Below are positions 25,667 to 35,064 of a stretch of 64,000 nt of DNA, in pieces (positions within the stretch are counted from its first letter, which is position 1; each line of letters begins with the position of its first letter). The stretch lies in assembly GCF_965200585.1 (NCBI RefSeq), contig NZ_OZ241361.1. One strand, written 5' to 3'. The stretch comes from Bacterioplanoides sp965200585. GTDB taxonomy: Bacteria > Pseudomonadota > Gammaproteobacteria > Pseudomonadales > Oceanobacteraceae. The notes below the pieces were generated by a model. The model had not been told where the DNA came from and did no database searches. It saw only the letters and a list, made by a program, of their open reading frames with translations. The translations under genes were made by a program, and so were the position numbers.

Positions 25667-26776
25667 TCAGGCGTTCTCAGCAGGTGTTTGGATAAGAGAC
25701 GTCGGTGCTTCGAAAAGAGATGTCTCTGTATGAATTTGCATGGTCAGGCAGTGCAATGATCCGAACTGTTCAATAACCGGGCGACAGTTGATGGGATAAA
25801 TCTTACGCTGCGGAAAGGCTTTGACGATTTGATCCAGCGCCTGCTGGTCTTGATCGCAACCATAAACCGGCAGCAGCACAGCATCGTTAATGATCAGAAA
25901 GTTAGCGTAAGTGGCTGGCAGACGTTCGCCGTCCTCATTAAATTGTGGGGCAGGCAGGGGCAGTGGAATCAGGCGATAAGGCTCGCCATTATGCTGACGC
26001 AACTGCTGCAGTTCCTGCTCCATCGCATGCAGTGAAGCAAAGTGGGCATCTTCCTCGTCAGCCTGGCAGTAAGCAATGGTATCTGCTGAGCAGAAGCGGG
26101 CCAGGGTGTCGATGTGAGCGTCGGTATCGTCACCGTCGAGATGGCCGTGCTGCAACCAGAGAATGCGGTTAAACCCCAGCTCCTGAGCTAGTTTTTGCTC
26201 GATCTGCTGCTGACTCAGCTGTGGGTTGCGGTTTGGGTTCAACAGGCATTGCTGGGTGGTTAACAGCGTTCCAGCGCCATCACTTTCCAGGCTGCCACCT
26301 TCCAGCACCCAGTCAGACGGAATCAGACTGTCGGCCACAAAAGCTCCTTGCTGATGCAAAGTGGCGGTAATTTGATTGTCGAGATCATGAGCGTATTTAT
26401 TGCCCCAGCCGTTGAACTGAAAATCGACTAGCGTCAGTTGTTGGTTTTGATAACAACTGATAGGGCCGTGATCTCTGGCCCAGGTGTCATTGTTATCCAC
26501 CCGATAAATGGTGACTTGCGGCTGCTGTTTGTAATAGTTGCTCAGACGCTCTGTATCCTCATCATTACCGCAGGCAATGATCACATTCTGATGATTGCTG
26601 ATGGCAGCAACAATGGCATGAAACACCGGTTCAACTTGGGGCAGGATTTCTCCCCAGTCGCTTTGTTGCTGTGGCCAGGTCAGTTGTACCGCAACCTGAG
26701 GCTCCCATTCCGCTGGCATACGTCGAGAGGATGCCGAGGTGTTCGTTGCTGGGCTATTAATTGCTGGGCTGTTCAT
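25667..26776 (-). CDS. aguA: Agmatine deiminase
   Basis: A 369-residue peptidyl-arginine-deiminase-fold enzyme that hydrolyses agmatine to N-carbamoylputrescine. The core begins MPAEWEPQVAVQLTWP. Active-site features include NDTWARDHGP, the central LEGGSLESDG, LWLQHGHLDGDDTDAHID and the C-terminal GSLHCLTMQ with the nucleophilic Cys. The ATG at 26776 gives a protein of the family's usual length (about 368) with a Ser/Asn/Ala-rich leader of 19 residues. An alternative TTG lies ten codons upstream with a weak AGAGAT site, so the exact start is uncertain. It forms an operon with aguB, divergent from lolC. Confidence 0.95.
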   Translation of the reverse strand: MNSPAINSPATNTSASSRRMPAEWEPQVAVQLTWPQQQSDWGEILPQVEPVFHAIVAAISNHQNVIIACGNDEDTERLSNYYKQQPQVTIYRVDNNDTWARDHGPISCYQNQQLTLVDFQFNGWGNKYAHDLDNQITATLHQQGAFVADSLIPSDWVLEGGSLESDGAGTLLTTQQCLLNPNRNPQLSQQQIEQKLAQELGFNRILWLQHGHLDGDDTDAHIDTLARFCSADTIAYCQADEEDAHFASLHAMEQELQQLRQHNGEPYRLIPLPLPAPQFNEDGERLPATYANFLIINDAVLLPVYGCDQDQQALDQIVKAFPQRKIYPINCRPVIEQFGSLHCLTMQIHTETSLFEAPTSLIQTPAENA

Positions 26777-26979
26777 TACAGAAGTCGCGGATAGCGTGTC
26801 GTTCAAGAATCGGATCTCTTTGCAGTTGGATATCGTTATAGCGCGAATTTTAGTGCTGAAATGTGTTGTCGAGTAGCGCTTTGTGCAAATTTTTGTCGAA
26901 TGCTGATCTCAGGTGTCGCTATCGTTGACGATGTCGGGCAAACTGCGCCCTTTTAATATTCAGCGATCGCTTATTATCA

Positions 26980-28227
26980 ATGAAGGTTTTCCAGTCTTTG
27001 CCCTTATGGATAGGGCTCCGCTATCTTGCTGCCAAACGGCGCAATCATTTTATTTCGTTTATTTCAGCGTCTTCCATGGTCGGTATGACTCTGGGGGTGG
27101 CCGTACTGATTCTGGTGTTGTCGGTGATGAACGGCTTCGACCGCGAATTGCGCGAACGCATTCTTGGCATGGTGCCTCATGGTGTGTTGTACGAGCGTGG
27201 CGGCATTAATGACTGGCAGGCGCTGGCGCAACAGGTTGAAGAGCAGCCCGGTGTGGTAGCTGCAGCACCATTAACCCGGTTGCAGGGAATGTTGGGTTAC
27301 GCGGGCCGGGTGCAAGGTGTAATGGTGACAGGGATTGATCCGGCGGCAGAAAGCCGGGTGTCCATCCTGCCGGATCATATTACTGACGGTGAACTCGAGG
27401 CATTACAACCCCGCAGTTACGGTGTGTTGCTGGGTGAACTGTTGGCCCGGCGTCTGAATGTGGTTGTCGGCGACAAAATCACGCTGATGCTACCTGAAGC
27501 AACGCTATCTCCGGCGGGGGTGATTCCACGCATCAAACGTCTGAATGTCGTGGGTATTTTCTCGGTCGGTGCAGAGCTGGACGCCAATCTGGCGGTGATT
27601 CATCTGGCCGATGCCGCCAAACTAGCACGCCTGAAATCTGAAGCGCAGGCACTACGGGTAAAATTCGACAATCTGTTTGATGCCCCGCGGGGAATCTGGT
27701 CAATTGCCAGCAAGCTGGATGGCTATTTTACCGGCAGTGACTGGACCCGAACTCATGGCAATTTATTTCAGGCGATCAAGCTTGAAAAAACCATGATTGG
27801 CCTGTTGTTGCTGATTATTGTGGCGGTTGCCGCGTTCAATATTATTTCGACATTGGTGATGGTGGTGACCGATAAGCAGGCTGATATTGCTATCCTGCGC
27901 ACCATGGGCGCCAAGCCATCAACGGTGATGGCGATCTTTATGGTGCAGGGAATTTCGATTGGCCTGGTTGGAGTGGTGCTTGGCACCGTGTTAGGAGTTG
28001 CCGGGGCGTTATCCATTTCTGAATTAATTGCCTGGATCGAACAGGCCTTTGGCTTCCAGATTCTCAGCGCTGATGTCTACTTTATTTCTTACCTGCCATC
28101 ACAGCTGTTGTGGTCGGATGTGGCGATTGTGACGTCAGCTTCTCTGACGCTGAGTTTTTTAGCGACCTTGTACCCATCTTACCGGGCGTCCCGGGTTCAG
28201 CCAGCAGAGGCGTTACGTTATGAGTGA
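26980..28227 (+). CDS. lolC: Lipoprotein-releasing ABC permease LolC/LolE (possibly LolF)
   Basis: A 415-residue inner-membrane protein of the FtsX/MacB-like family. It extracts outer-membrane lipoproteins from the inner membrane and hands them to LolA. TM1 is at about 25-48 (FISFISASSMVGMTLGVAVLI), a periplasmic domain of about 220 residues follows, then three TM helices (about 268-290, 315-345, 375-400). The opening PLWIGLRYLAAKRRNHFISF and NGFDRELRERILG are typical. It overlaps lolD by eight bases. Only one permease gene lies here, with no lolE after lolD, so it may act as a LolF-type homodimer or have a distant LolE. Confidence 0.93.
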   Translation: MKVFQSLPLWIGLRYLAAKRRNHFISFISASSMVGMTLGVAVLILVLSVMNGFDRELRERILGMVPHGVLYERGGINDWQALAQQVEEQPGVVAAAPLTRLQGMLGYAGRVQGVMVTGIDPAAESRVSILPDHITDGELEALQPRSYGVLLGELLARRLNVVVGDKITLMLPEATLSPAGVIPRIKRLNVVGIFSVGAELDANLAVIHLADAAKLARLKSEAQALRVKFDNLFDAPRGIWSIASKLDGYFTGSDWTRTHGNLFQAIKLEKTMIGLLLLIIVAVAAFNIISTLVMVVTDKQADIAILRTMGAKPSTVMAIFMVQGISIGLVGVVLGTVLGVAGALSISELIAWIEQAFGFQILSADVYFISYLPSQLLWSDVAIVTSASLTLSFLATLYPSYRASRVQPAEALRYE

Positions 28228-28927
28228 TTTTAATGAGAATAATCTGGCTCTGGACGCGCAGGGATTACGTAAAACCTATGAGTCCGGTCCGCAGCAGGTC
28301 ACTGTATGGCAGGATGTTAATTTGCAGGTTGCTGCTGGTGAAAGCATTGCCATTGTTGGGGCTTCCGGCTCCGGCAAGACTACCTTGCTGAACGTGTTGG
28401 GTGGGCTGGATGAAATGGATGATGGGCAGGTTGCCATCGCCGGGCAGTCCATCAGTGATTTGCCAGAGAAAGAGCGCACGCGTCTGCGTAATCAGCATAT
28501 TGGCTTCGTGTATCAGTTCCATCACCTGTTGCCGGAATTTTCGGCGCTGGAAAATGTCATGATGCCTTTGCTACTTGGCGGTATGAATCGTAAGGCTGCC
28601 ACTGTTCAGGCAGAAGCCAGCCTGGTGCAGATGGGGCTGTCACATCGCTTGAGTCATAAGCCAGCAGAGCTTTCCGGCGGTGAGCGTCAGCGTACGGCCA
28701 TTGCCCGGGCATTGGTGAATAAGCCACGACTGGTGTTGATGGATGAACCAACAGGCAATCTGGATCAACAAACTGCGCAGCAGGTAGAAAATGCCATGCT
28801 GGAACTGGCGAATGCGTCAGATACCGCCTTTGTGATGGTGACGCACGATGTTGAACTGGCAAAGCGTATGAAGCGCCGTTATCTGTTGTCTGATCAGACA
28901 CTGCAACTGATGAGTGAAGACGACTAA
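28220..28927 (+). CDS. lolD: Lipoprotein-releasing ABC ATPase
   Basis: A 235-residue ABC ATPase that powers the LolCDE-type complex. Walker A GASGSGKTT (about 52-60), Q-loop region VYQFHHLLPEFSALENVMMP, signature LSGGERQR, Walker B LVLMDEPTGNLD and the switch His in VTHD are all in place. The FHHLLPEFSA(L)EN segment is diagnostic of LolD. The ATG lies within the last codons of lolC, indicating translational coupling. Cytoplasmic face of the inner membrane. Confidence 0.96.
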   Translation: MSDFNENNLALDAQGLRKTYESGPQQVTVWQDVNLQVAAGESIAIVGASGSGKTTLLNVLGGLDEMDDGQVAIAGQSISDLPEKERTRLRNQHIGFVYQFHHLLPEFSALENVMMPLLLGGMNRKAATVQAEASLVQMGLSHRLSHKPAELSGGERQRTAIARALVNKPRLVLMDEPTGNLDQQTAQQVENAMLELANASDTAFVMVTHDVELAKRMKRRYLLSDQTLQLMSEDD

Positions 28928-28985
28928 AAGTCAGGGGGAGAGCCCCGAACACTCCTCTGAGCATTTCTGACCTCAAAAATCCTGA

Positions 28986-29510
28986 TCAGGAGCGTCGCTC
29001 GCGATTGATGCGGCGCTTCTGCCAATTGCTCAATACATGCATTCGCCACGCGATATGAATGCCGAAAAACCCCAATACGCCAAGAAAGATACCGACTGTT
29101 AGCGAGCCAACAAACAATGGCTTCCAGATGGCGTTTAATTCGGTTAATACCCAATCCAGTGATAATTCAATGCTGAACTCTCGTACCGGGCTATCGAGCA
29201 GCCAGGTGCCGAAGATGTAAGTGCCATAAAACAGCGGAGGAATGGTGAATGGGTTGCTGATCCACACCAGGCCAACCGAAATCGGCACATTGCCATTGAT
29301 GTAGAACGCTAGGAAGGCAGCAATCACCATCTGAAACGGCAGTGGCAGAAAAGCCGCAAATAAACCCACCAGAAATGCCCGGGCTACCGATCGACGATTC
29401 AGGTGCCACAGGTTAGGCTTGCTGAACAGTGGCCGCAAAAAGCCCAGGGACGGATTGGCTTGTACCTGCTCCGGCGTTGGAAAAAACTTTTTAAGTAACT
29501 TTTTTGGCAT
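28986..29510 (-). CDS. DUF2062 membrane protein
   Basis: A 174-residue protein with the DUF2062 pattern: a basic amphipathic N-terminus (PKKLLKKFFPTPEQVQANPSLGFLRPLF), the motif NRRSVARAFLVGLFAAFLPLPFQMVIAAFLAF, then NPFTIPPLFYGTYIFGTWLL, and a final TM helix with an arginine-rich tail. Two to four membrane passes are expected. The family's function is not established; it is found in this same slot between lolD and comEC in Pseudomonas, which supports the identity. Transcribed against its neighbours. Confidence 0.9.
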   Translation of the reverse strand: MPKKLLKKFFPTPEQVQANPSLGFLRPLFSKPNLWHLNRRSVARAFLVGLFAAFLPLPFQMVIAAFLAFYINGNVPISVGLVWISNPFTIPPLFYGTYIFGTWLLDSPVREFSIELSLDWVLTELNAIWKPLFVGSLTVGIFLGVLGFFGIHIAWRMHVLSNWQKRRINRERRS

Positions 29511-29598
29511 GACCCGCGGCTCAAAAACAACCTACCGGCAGGGGCCGGATTCTGAGCGCGGATTATGCCGAGTTAAGTATCAAAATACCAGTGACTGA

Positions 29599-29624
29599 CT
29601 TATGTCCTGTCAACAGGACATAAG
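29599..29624. promoter_or_regulatory. Perfect 26-base palindrome upstream of comEC
   Basis: Arms CTTATGTCCTGT and ACAGGACATAAG (12 bases each, no mismatch) flank a two-base CA centre. It lies about 48 bases ahead of the comEC ATG and about 90 bases ahead of the divergent DUF2062 gene. There is no T-tract, so it is a better candidate for a dimeric repressor site than for a terminator. The binding protein is unknown. Confidence 0.55.
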
Positions 29625-29671
29625 GATAAGGGAGGGCTGTAAATGGATTTAAAAAAGAGAGTACCAAACGG

Positions 29672-32101
29672 ATGAGGGCATCTCTGCTGGTCGCGGCCTG
29701 GTTGCTCAGCGTGGCGGTGGTGGTTGGTGTATTTCTGCCAACTGTGGCCATGATCATCATGATAATAGTGATGTTGCTGGGGCTGGCCTGCCTGATCTAT
29801 TTAAAAATCGTGCAACCACGCTCGGCGTTATTTTGTTTAGTGGTTGTGTTGTTAGGCCTGATGCGCGGCCATCTTTGGCTCAATGACGCCTTGTCGCATC
29901 GCCTGCCAACGACACTGGATCGCAGCCGGGCAACACTTGAGTTAACAGTAGAGGACGTCGAACAAGCGGATCATGGCTGGCGATTATCCGTTACGGTGCT
30001 GAATTTTAGTGACTCTTCTGAGCAAGCGCAGCCTGAGCTATCAAATCTGCGAAAAATGCGCCTGAACTGGTATCCCCGTGATTCTCGCCTTGCCAGGCGA
30101 GGTCAGATATCCGGAGCAGGGTCGGTATCTAAAAAGGGCCAGATATCCGCAGAATCTTTGCTGGGAGCCAGGATTCGTGCTGATCTTGTCTTGCGTGCAC
30201 CACGACGTTTTGCCAATCCTTTGCCCTACGATTACGAAGCTTACTTATTGATCCAGGGAATCGATGCCATTGGCTATATCCGCCAACTAACTCTGCTTTC
30301 CGAAAACCACTCACCGAACAGGCTGCTGTCATTCCGCCATCAGCAATTACAGAAAATTGATGAGTATTACACTCCAGCCGCAGCGGCCTGGTTAAAAGGG
30401 CTGGTATTGGGTGAGGGGAATGCATTCAGTGCAGAGCAATGGCGTTTGGCCGCTAATACCGGCACCTTGCATCTACTGGTTGTCAGTGGCTTGCATATGG
30501 GCATGGTGGCTGCGCTGGCGTTGCTGCTGGCAGGTTTCGGATGGCGCATTATGGCGCTGCTGAGAGCTCAGGTTATGCAGCAATACGCTTCTGAGCAAAG
30601 CACCTCAATCAGTGCGGTTCGGCTGCAAAAATACTGGTATCTGATTTGGGTTGTAATGGCGTGTTCTGGATATGCACTGCTATCTGGCGGTGGAATTGCC
30701 GTATACCGGGCTTTTCTGATGCTGCTGGGTGTTTGGTTGTTGTGGTTTTCCGTGCGTCGGCTGAATGGTTGGCAGATCTATTCGCTGGTTGTGGCAGGAT
30801 TGTTGTTTACCATGCCGCTGATCTTTACCCAAGCCGGATTTCAGTATTCGGTTCTATCGGTAGGGGGTCTGCTGCTGGCATTTTCCGGGCGTAAAACAGG
30901 TTGGTTATCGACCTTGATCTGGCCGCAGCTGGTTGTTTTCTTTGCCCTGGTTCCTTTGGTGTTGTGGTGGTTGGCGCCACTCAGCTTCTCTCATATTGTG
31001 GCGAATCTGATCGCTATTCCACTGGTAACTTTTGTGTTGTTACCGGCCTGCCTAGTGGCCGTGCTGATTCCAGCTTTTGGCGAAAATACTGAATTAATCG
31101 GATTACTCAATTCCATTATTGCCTCAACAGGCCAGTGGTTCTGGTATTGGCTGGAGTGGCAGGCGTCGCTGGATTTGCCATTGCTGCAGGCAGAACCTAC
31201 GCCATTGTTTATCCTGCTTTGGCTGCTGTTAATGTTAATGGGATTGCGCAAACTCAGCTTTCCGGTTAATACCCTGCTGGCGTTGTTGCCACTAATGTTG
31301 CTGGTTGGTTCGATCAGACCGAGCGACAGTAAACCATTCTTTATGATGGCAGATGTTGGCCAGGGGTTAGCTTTGATCGCCAGTGATGGTCAACAGACTC
31401 TGGTTTACGATACCGGCCCAAGATATTCATCGCGCTTTGATGCGGGCAGTAGCATTGTGGTGCCCTTGTTGAGGCAAAAGGCGATATCGCCGGATGTACT
31501 GATCGTCAGCCATTCGGATAATGATCATTCAGGCGGGGAGGCTGCTTTGCTGGCGGCCTTCTCTCATGTTATTGGTTATTACGGTCAGCCCGACAGCTCT
31601 CAGGCTAATTTTCAAGAAAGCAGCGCTCAAAGCAATTGCCACAATATGGAGGGTTGGCAGGTGTTGAGCGATGTTCTGCGTTTTCGCTTTCTGCATTACG
31701 ACATCAGCCCGGACAGTGATAACAACCAGTCTTGCGTAGTTCAGCTGCAATGGCTAAATAAGCGTATATTGTTGCCCGGTGATATTGATGTTCAGGTAGA
31801 GAAACAGTTGGTGGAGCGCCATGGCCAAGCACTAAAGGCCGATATCCTGATTGCTCCCCATCACGGTTCAGCCACCAGCTCGTCTGCTTTATTTATTAAT
31901 ACCGTTCAACCGCAGCAGGTGTGGGTCTCGGCCGGATTTAATCATCGTTTTGGACATCCTCACAAACAGGTAGTTGCCCGTTACCAGCAGACCGGAGTTG
32001 AGATGCTGAATACCGCTGAGTCGGGAGCAGTGTGGCTCGATGAGTCCGCCCGGTTGGTTGTGCAACGTCAGCGCTGGCAGCCGCGTTGGTTGTCTCCCTG
32101 A
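29672..32101 (+). CDS. comEC: DNA-internalisation competence protein ComEC/Rec2
   Basis: An 809-residue inner-membrane channel that carries transforming single-stranded DNA into the cytoplasm. It has N-terminal helices, the ComEC N-terminal soluble domain, the competence membrane domain (starting around LVVSGLHMGMVAALALLLAGF) and a C-terminal metallo-beta-lactamase-like domain: ADVGQGLALIA, then SHSDNDHSGG carrying the HxDxDH-type metal motif, LLPGDID and APHHGSATSSS. All expected parts are intact, implying capacity for natural transformation if pilus and ComEA genes exist elsewhere. Position next to exbBD and msbA matches Pseudomonas. A perfect palindrome precedes it. Confidence 0.95.
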   Translation: MRASLLVAAWLLSVAVVVGVFLPTVAMIIMIIVMLLGLACLIYLKIVQPRSALFCLVVVLLGLMRGHLWLNDALSHRLPTTLDRSRATLELTVEDVEQADHGWRLSVTVLNFSDSSEQAQPELSNLRKMRLNWYPRDSRLARRGQISGAGSVSKKGQISAESLLGARIRADLVLRAPRRFANPLPYDYEAYLLIQGIDAIGYIRQLTLLSENHSPNRLLSFRHQQLQKIDEYYTPAAAAWLKGLVLGEGNAFSAEQWRLAANTGTLHLLVVSGLHMGMVAALALLLAGFGWRIMALLRAQVMQQYASEQSTSISAVRLQKYWYLIWVVMACSGYALLSGGGIAVYRAFLMLLGVWLLWFSVRRLNGWQIYSLVVAGLLFTMPLIFTQAGFQYSVLSVGGLLLAFSGRKTGWLSTLIWPQLVVFFALVPLVLWWLAPLSFSHIVANLIAIPLVTFVLLPACLVAVLIPAFGENTELIGLLNSIIASTGQWFWYWLEWQASLDLPLLQAEPTPLFILLWLLLMLMGLRKLSFPVNTLLALLPLMLLVGSIRPSDSKPFFMMADVGQGLALIASDGQQTLVYDTGPRYSSRFDAGSSIVVPLLRQKAISPDVLIVSHSDNDHSGGEAALLAAFSHVIGYYGQPDSSQANFQESSAQSNCHNMEGWQVLSDVLRFRFLHYDISPDSDNNQSCVVQLQWLNKRILLPGDIDVQVEKQLVERHGQALKADILIAPHHGSATSSSALFINTVQPQQVWVSAGFNHRFGHPHKQVVARYQQTGVEMLNTAESGAVWLDESARLVVQRQRWQPRWLSP

Positions 32102-32116
32102 GCTGGGGCGGTGTTG

Positions 32117-32151
32117 ATTTTGTTAAGAATTTTTAAACGCTGTGATACAGT
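32117..32151 (+). promoter_or_regulatory. Possible exbB promoter
   Basis: TTGTTA at 32120-32125 and GATACA at 32144-32149 are spaced by 18 bases in the short gap between comEC and exbB, about 35 bases ahead of the exbB ATG. Both boxes deviate from consensus, so this is a tentative call. It would give exbB-exbD-msbA-lpxK their own start. Confidence 0.35.
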
Positions 32152-32183
32152 AGCGCGCAAACTGACTGGCAGGAGTAGCCTTT

Positions 32184-32816
32184 ATGCTGGAGATTATCCA
32201 GAGCGGTGGTTGGATGATGGTTCCAATCATCATTTCCTCAATTTTAGCCCTGGCAATTACCGTTGAACGTTTCTGGACATTACGCCCGCAACAAATTGCC
32301 CCCAATGATCTATTGGCCCGGGTTTGGGGTTGGATGAAGAACAATCAACTCGACAGCTCGCGTATCAAAGAACTGCGTGGCTCCTCTCCTCTGGGTCGGG
32401 TATTAGCCGCTGGCTTGCTGAACTCCCGTCATGGCCGCACCATCATGAAAGAAAGCATTGAGGAAGTGGCTTCCCATGAAGTGCATGAGATGGAGCGTTA
32501 CCTGAATGCACTGGGTACCATTGCCGCGGTTGCGCCATTAATGGGCTTGCTGGGTACCGTGATTGGTATGATCAAGGTGTTCTCAGAGATTGTGATTGCT
32601 GGTACCGGTCAGGCTAACTTGCTGGCAGGTGGCATCTCGGAAGCATTAATCACCACCGCTGCCGGTATGGTGGTTGCGATTCCGGCACTGATTGCACACC
32701 GCATGCTGCAGCGTCGTGTTGATGAGGTGGTTGTCTTTATGGAACAGGAAGCCATTAAACTGGTGGATGTGTTGCACGGCGAGCGTGAAGTTGTCGATAA
32801 CGATGAGGCCGCTTAA
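32184..32816 (+). CDS. exbB: MotA/TolQ/ExbB-type proton-channel protein
   Basis: A 210-residue inner-membrane protein with three TM helices: at about 11-32 (MVPIIISSILALAITVERFW), about 110-135 (LGTIAAVAPLMGLLGTVIGMIKVF) and about 150-178 (GGISEALITTAAGMVVAIPALIAHRML). The conserved APLMGLLGTVIGMI and TTAAGMVVAIPA blocks define the family, which with ExbD uses proton flow to energise envelope processes. AGGAGT lies ahead of the ATG. It is followed directly by exbD and msbA. In this location, as in Pseudomonas, the partner process is unknown and need not be TonB. Best read as an ExbB-like paralogue. Confidence 0.92.
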   Translation: MLEIIQSGGWMMVPIIISSILALAITVERFWTLRPQQIAPNDLLARVWGWMKNNQLDSSRIKELRGSSPLGRVLAAGLLNSRHGRTIMKESIEEVASHEVHEMERYLNALGTIAAVAPLMGLLGTVIGMIKVFSEIVIAGTGQANLLAGGISEALITTAAGMVVAIPALIAHRMLQRRVDEVVVFMEQEAIKLVDVLHGEREVVDNDEAA

Positions 32817-33239
32817 GTGAATTTTAAACGTCAGAACCGGGAAGAAATAGCGGTTAATCTGACACCGCTGATTGATATTGTGTTTCTGCTGCTGATTTTC
32901 TTTATGGTGTCGACCACCTTTACTAAAGAAAACCACCTGAGTATTGATCTGCCAGAAGCCAGCGCCGAAGCAAGCGATGCACCGCTGCAGGCGCTTGAAA
33001 TTCTGATTTCAGCCTCCGGTGAATACTCGGTGAACGATCAGGCGTTGATTAACTCTCAGCTGGATACACTCAAGCGTGGTTTGCAAAAGCTGCTGGGTGA
33101 TCGCGAAACGGCACCGGTTATTATCACTGCGGATGCCAAAACGCCGCACGAAGCGGTGGTCAGAGCGATGGATGCGGCCGGCCAGTTAGGCCTGGTAAAT
33201 CTGAGCATTACCACGCGTCAGCCTGCTGAAGCTCCATAA
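32817..33239 (+). CDS. exbD: ExbD/TolR-family biopolymer transport protein
   Basis: A 140-residue protein beginning at GTG right after the exbB stop (MNFKRQNREEIAVNLTPLIDIVFLLLIFFMVSTTF). The single N-terminal TM helix carries the Asp in LTPLIDIVFLLLIFF, which is the family's proton-path residue. The periplasmic domain ends with PVIITADAKTPHEAVVRAMDAAGQLGLVNLSI. It pairs with the preceding ExbB-like channel, and is followed by msbA after 23 bases. Confidence 0.93.
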   Translation: MNFKRQNREEIAVNLTPLIDIVFLLLIFFMVSTTFTKENHLSIDLPEASAEASDAPLQALEILISASGEYSVNDQALINSQLDTLKRGLQKLLGDRETAPVIITADAKTPHEAVVRAMDAAGQLGLVNLSITTRQPAEAP

Positions 33240-33262
33240 TTTGAAATATCCGACCATTTGAG

Positions 33263-35059
33263 ATGTCCGACCCTTTGAAAAACACGGCTAAACCCGCGAA
33301 CACAACCACTGCCAACGATATGGCTGAAAATTACACCACCGGGCGCTTATACAAGCGCCTGCTTTCGTATGTGTGGCCACATAAATTTGCCTTTGCGGTA
33401 AGCATTTTTGGCTTTATGTTATTTGCCACCGCCGCGCCAGCAATGGCGTGGATGATGGGGGAAGTTCAGGCCACGCTTAATGACCCTCAGCAACAGCGCA
33501 TTTTGCTGCTGATTGCCACTCTGGTAGGTATTTTTATGTATCGCGGAGTAGCGACCTTTTTGGGTAAATACTTTACCGCGATTGTTGGTCGTAGCGTGGT
33601 GCATACCTTACGTACAGAACTGTTTGAACAGATGATGCGCCTGCCCACCAGCTACTACGACAAAGAATCCCGTGGCCGTCTGATTTCGCGTATTACTTTT
33701 GATATTGAACAGGTAACCGGTGCTTCAACCAAGGCACTGACGATTCTGGTTCAGGAAGGTATGACGGTGATTTTCCTGATGGGATACCTGATTTACCTCG
33801 ATTACACCCTGACCTTTATTTTTCTTGCGTTGGTGCCCGTGATTGGTGCCTTAGTTGGGCTGGCCAGTCGCTTTTTCCGCAAATACAGCCGCCGGATTCA
33901 GAAATCCATCGGTAATGTGACTCAGGTGGCCAACGAAACCATTAATGGTTTTCGTGAAGTGCGTACATTTGGTGGTCGGGAGTATGAAGAGCAACGTTTC
34001 CTGAAAACCAGTGAATACAACCGCAAACAGGCGCTGAAATTCGCCCTGACCAACGCCGTAAATGTACCGCTGAATCAGCAGATTGTGGCACTGGGTCTGG
34101 GAGCCATGGTGTACTTTATGTTCCAACGGGTATCCGCTGGCAGCATGAGCAGTGAAGAGTTTATGGTGTTTATCACCGCAGCTTCTTTAATTGCCAAGCC
34201 AATTCGGGCGCTGACCAATATCAACTCGGTGATTCAGAAAGGGGTGGTTGCAGCAGAATCCGTTTTCACCATTCTGGATACCGATCAGGAAGTCGACAAG
34301 GGTGATCAGCAGCTTGATCGTTGTCGTGGCGATTTGTGCTTTGACGCTGTTAGCTTCCGTTACGAAAATGCCGAAACTAACGCACTGAATAACATCAAGC
34401 TGGATGTAAAAGCGGGTACGTCGGTGGCTTTTGTGGGTAAATCCGGCAGTGGTAAGTCAACTCTGGCCAACTTGATTCCACGTTTCTATGACGTGAGTGA
34501 AGGGCGCATTTGCCTGGACGGTATCGACATCCGTGATCTTACCCTTGATAACCTGCGCCAGCAGGTGGCTATCGTCAGTCAGAATGTCACTCTGTTTAAC
34601 GGTTCTATTAAAGACAATATCGCTTACGGTGCCTTAAGCACTAAAAGCGATGATGAAATTTTTGCTGCGGCTAAAGCGGCTCACGTTGACGAGTTTGTTG
34701 AGAAACTGGAAGACGGCTTTGATACCGAAGTGGGCGAGAGCGGCGTATTACTTTCCGGCGGACAGCGCCAGCGTATTGCTATTGCCCGGGCATTGCTGAA
34801 AGATGCACCGATTCTGATTCTTGATGAAGCCACCTCCGCGCTGGATACCCAGTCAGAGCGTCATATTCAGGCCGCGATGGAAGAAGTTATGAAAGGACGT
34901 ACGACCTTTGTGATTGCCCACCGCCTGAGTACCATCGAAAGCGTTGATCGCATTATTGTGGTCGATAAAGGTGAAATCAAAGAAGATGGCAGCCACGACG
35001 AGTTATTGCAGCAGCAGGGCTTATACGCCCAGCTGCATCAGCTTCAGGATCTGGATTAA
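33263..35059 (+). CDS. msbA: Lipid A export ABC transporter ATP-binding/permease MsbA
   Basis: A 598-residue half-transporter that flips lipid A-core across the inner membrane. Six TM helices lie at about 35-325, followed by an ABC domain with Walker A GKSGSGKST, Q-loop QNVTLFNGSIKDNIAYG, signature LSGGQRQR, Walker B ILILDEATSALD and the switch His in IAHRLST. The VSQNVTLFN(G/D) segment and the immediate downstream lpxK identify it as MsbA rather than a drug exporter. A 24-residue hydrophilic leader rich in Thr/Asn precedes the conserved YKRLLSYVWPHK. Confidence 0.96.
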   Translation: MSDPLKNTAKPANTTTANDMAENYTTGRLYKRLLSYVWPHKFAFAVSIFGFMLFATAAPAMAWMMGEVQATLNDPQQQRILLLIATLVGIFMYRGVATFLGKYFTAIVGRSVVHTLRTELFEQMMRLPTSYYDKESRGRLISRITFDIEQVTGASTKALTILVQEGMTVIFLMGYLIYLDYTLTFIFLALVPVIGALVGLASRFFRKYSRRIQKSIGNVTQVANETINGFREVRTFGGREYEEQRFLKTSEYNRKQALKFALTNAVNVPLNQQIVALGLGAMVYFMFQRVSAGSMSSEEFMVFITAASLIAKPIRALTNINSVIQKGVVAAESVFTILDTDQEVDKGDQQLDRCRGDLCFDAVSFRYENAETNALNNIKLDVKAGTSVAFVGKSGSGKSTLANLIPRFYDVSEGRICLDGIDIRDLTLDNLRQQVAIVSQNVTLFNGSIKDNIAYGALSTKSDDEIFAAAKAAHVDEFVEKLEDGFDTEVGESGVLLSGGQRQRIAIARALLKDAPILILDEATSALDTQSERHIQAAMEEVMKGRTTFVIAHRLSTIESVDRIIVVDKGEIKEDGSHDELLQQQGLYAQLHQLQDLD

Positions 35060-35064
35060 GCCGG

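Noticed and set aside
26913..27209. Open frame overlapping the lolC start
   Set aside because: Antagonistic frame of the conserved lolC N-terminus; no supporting homology or ribosome site.
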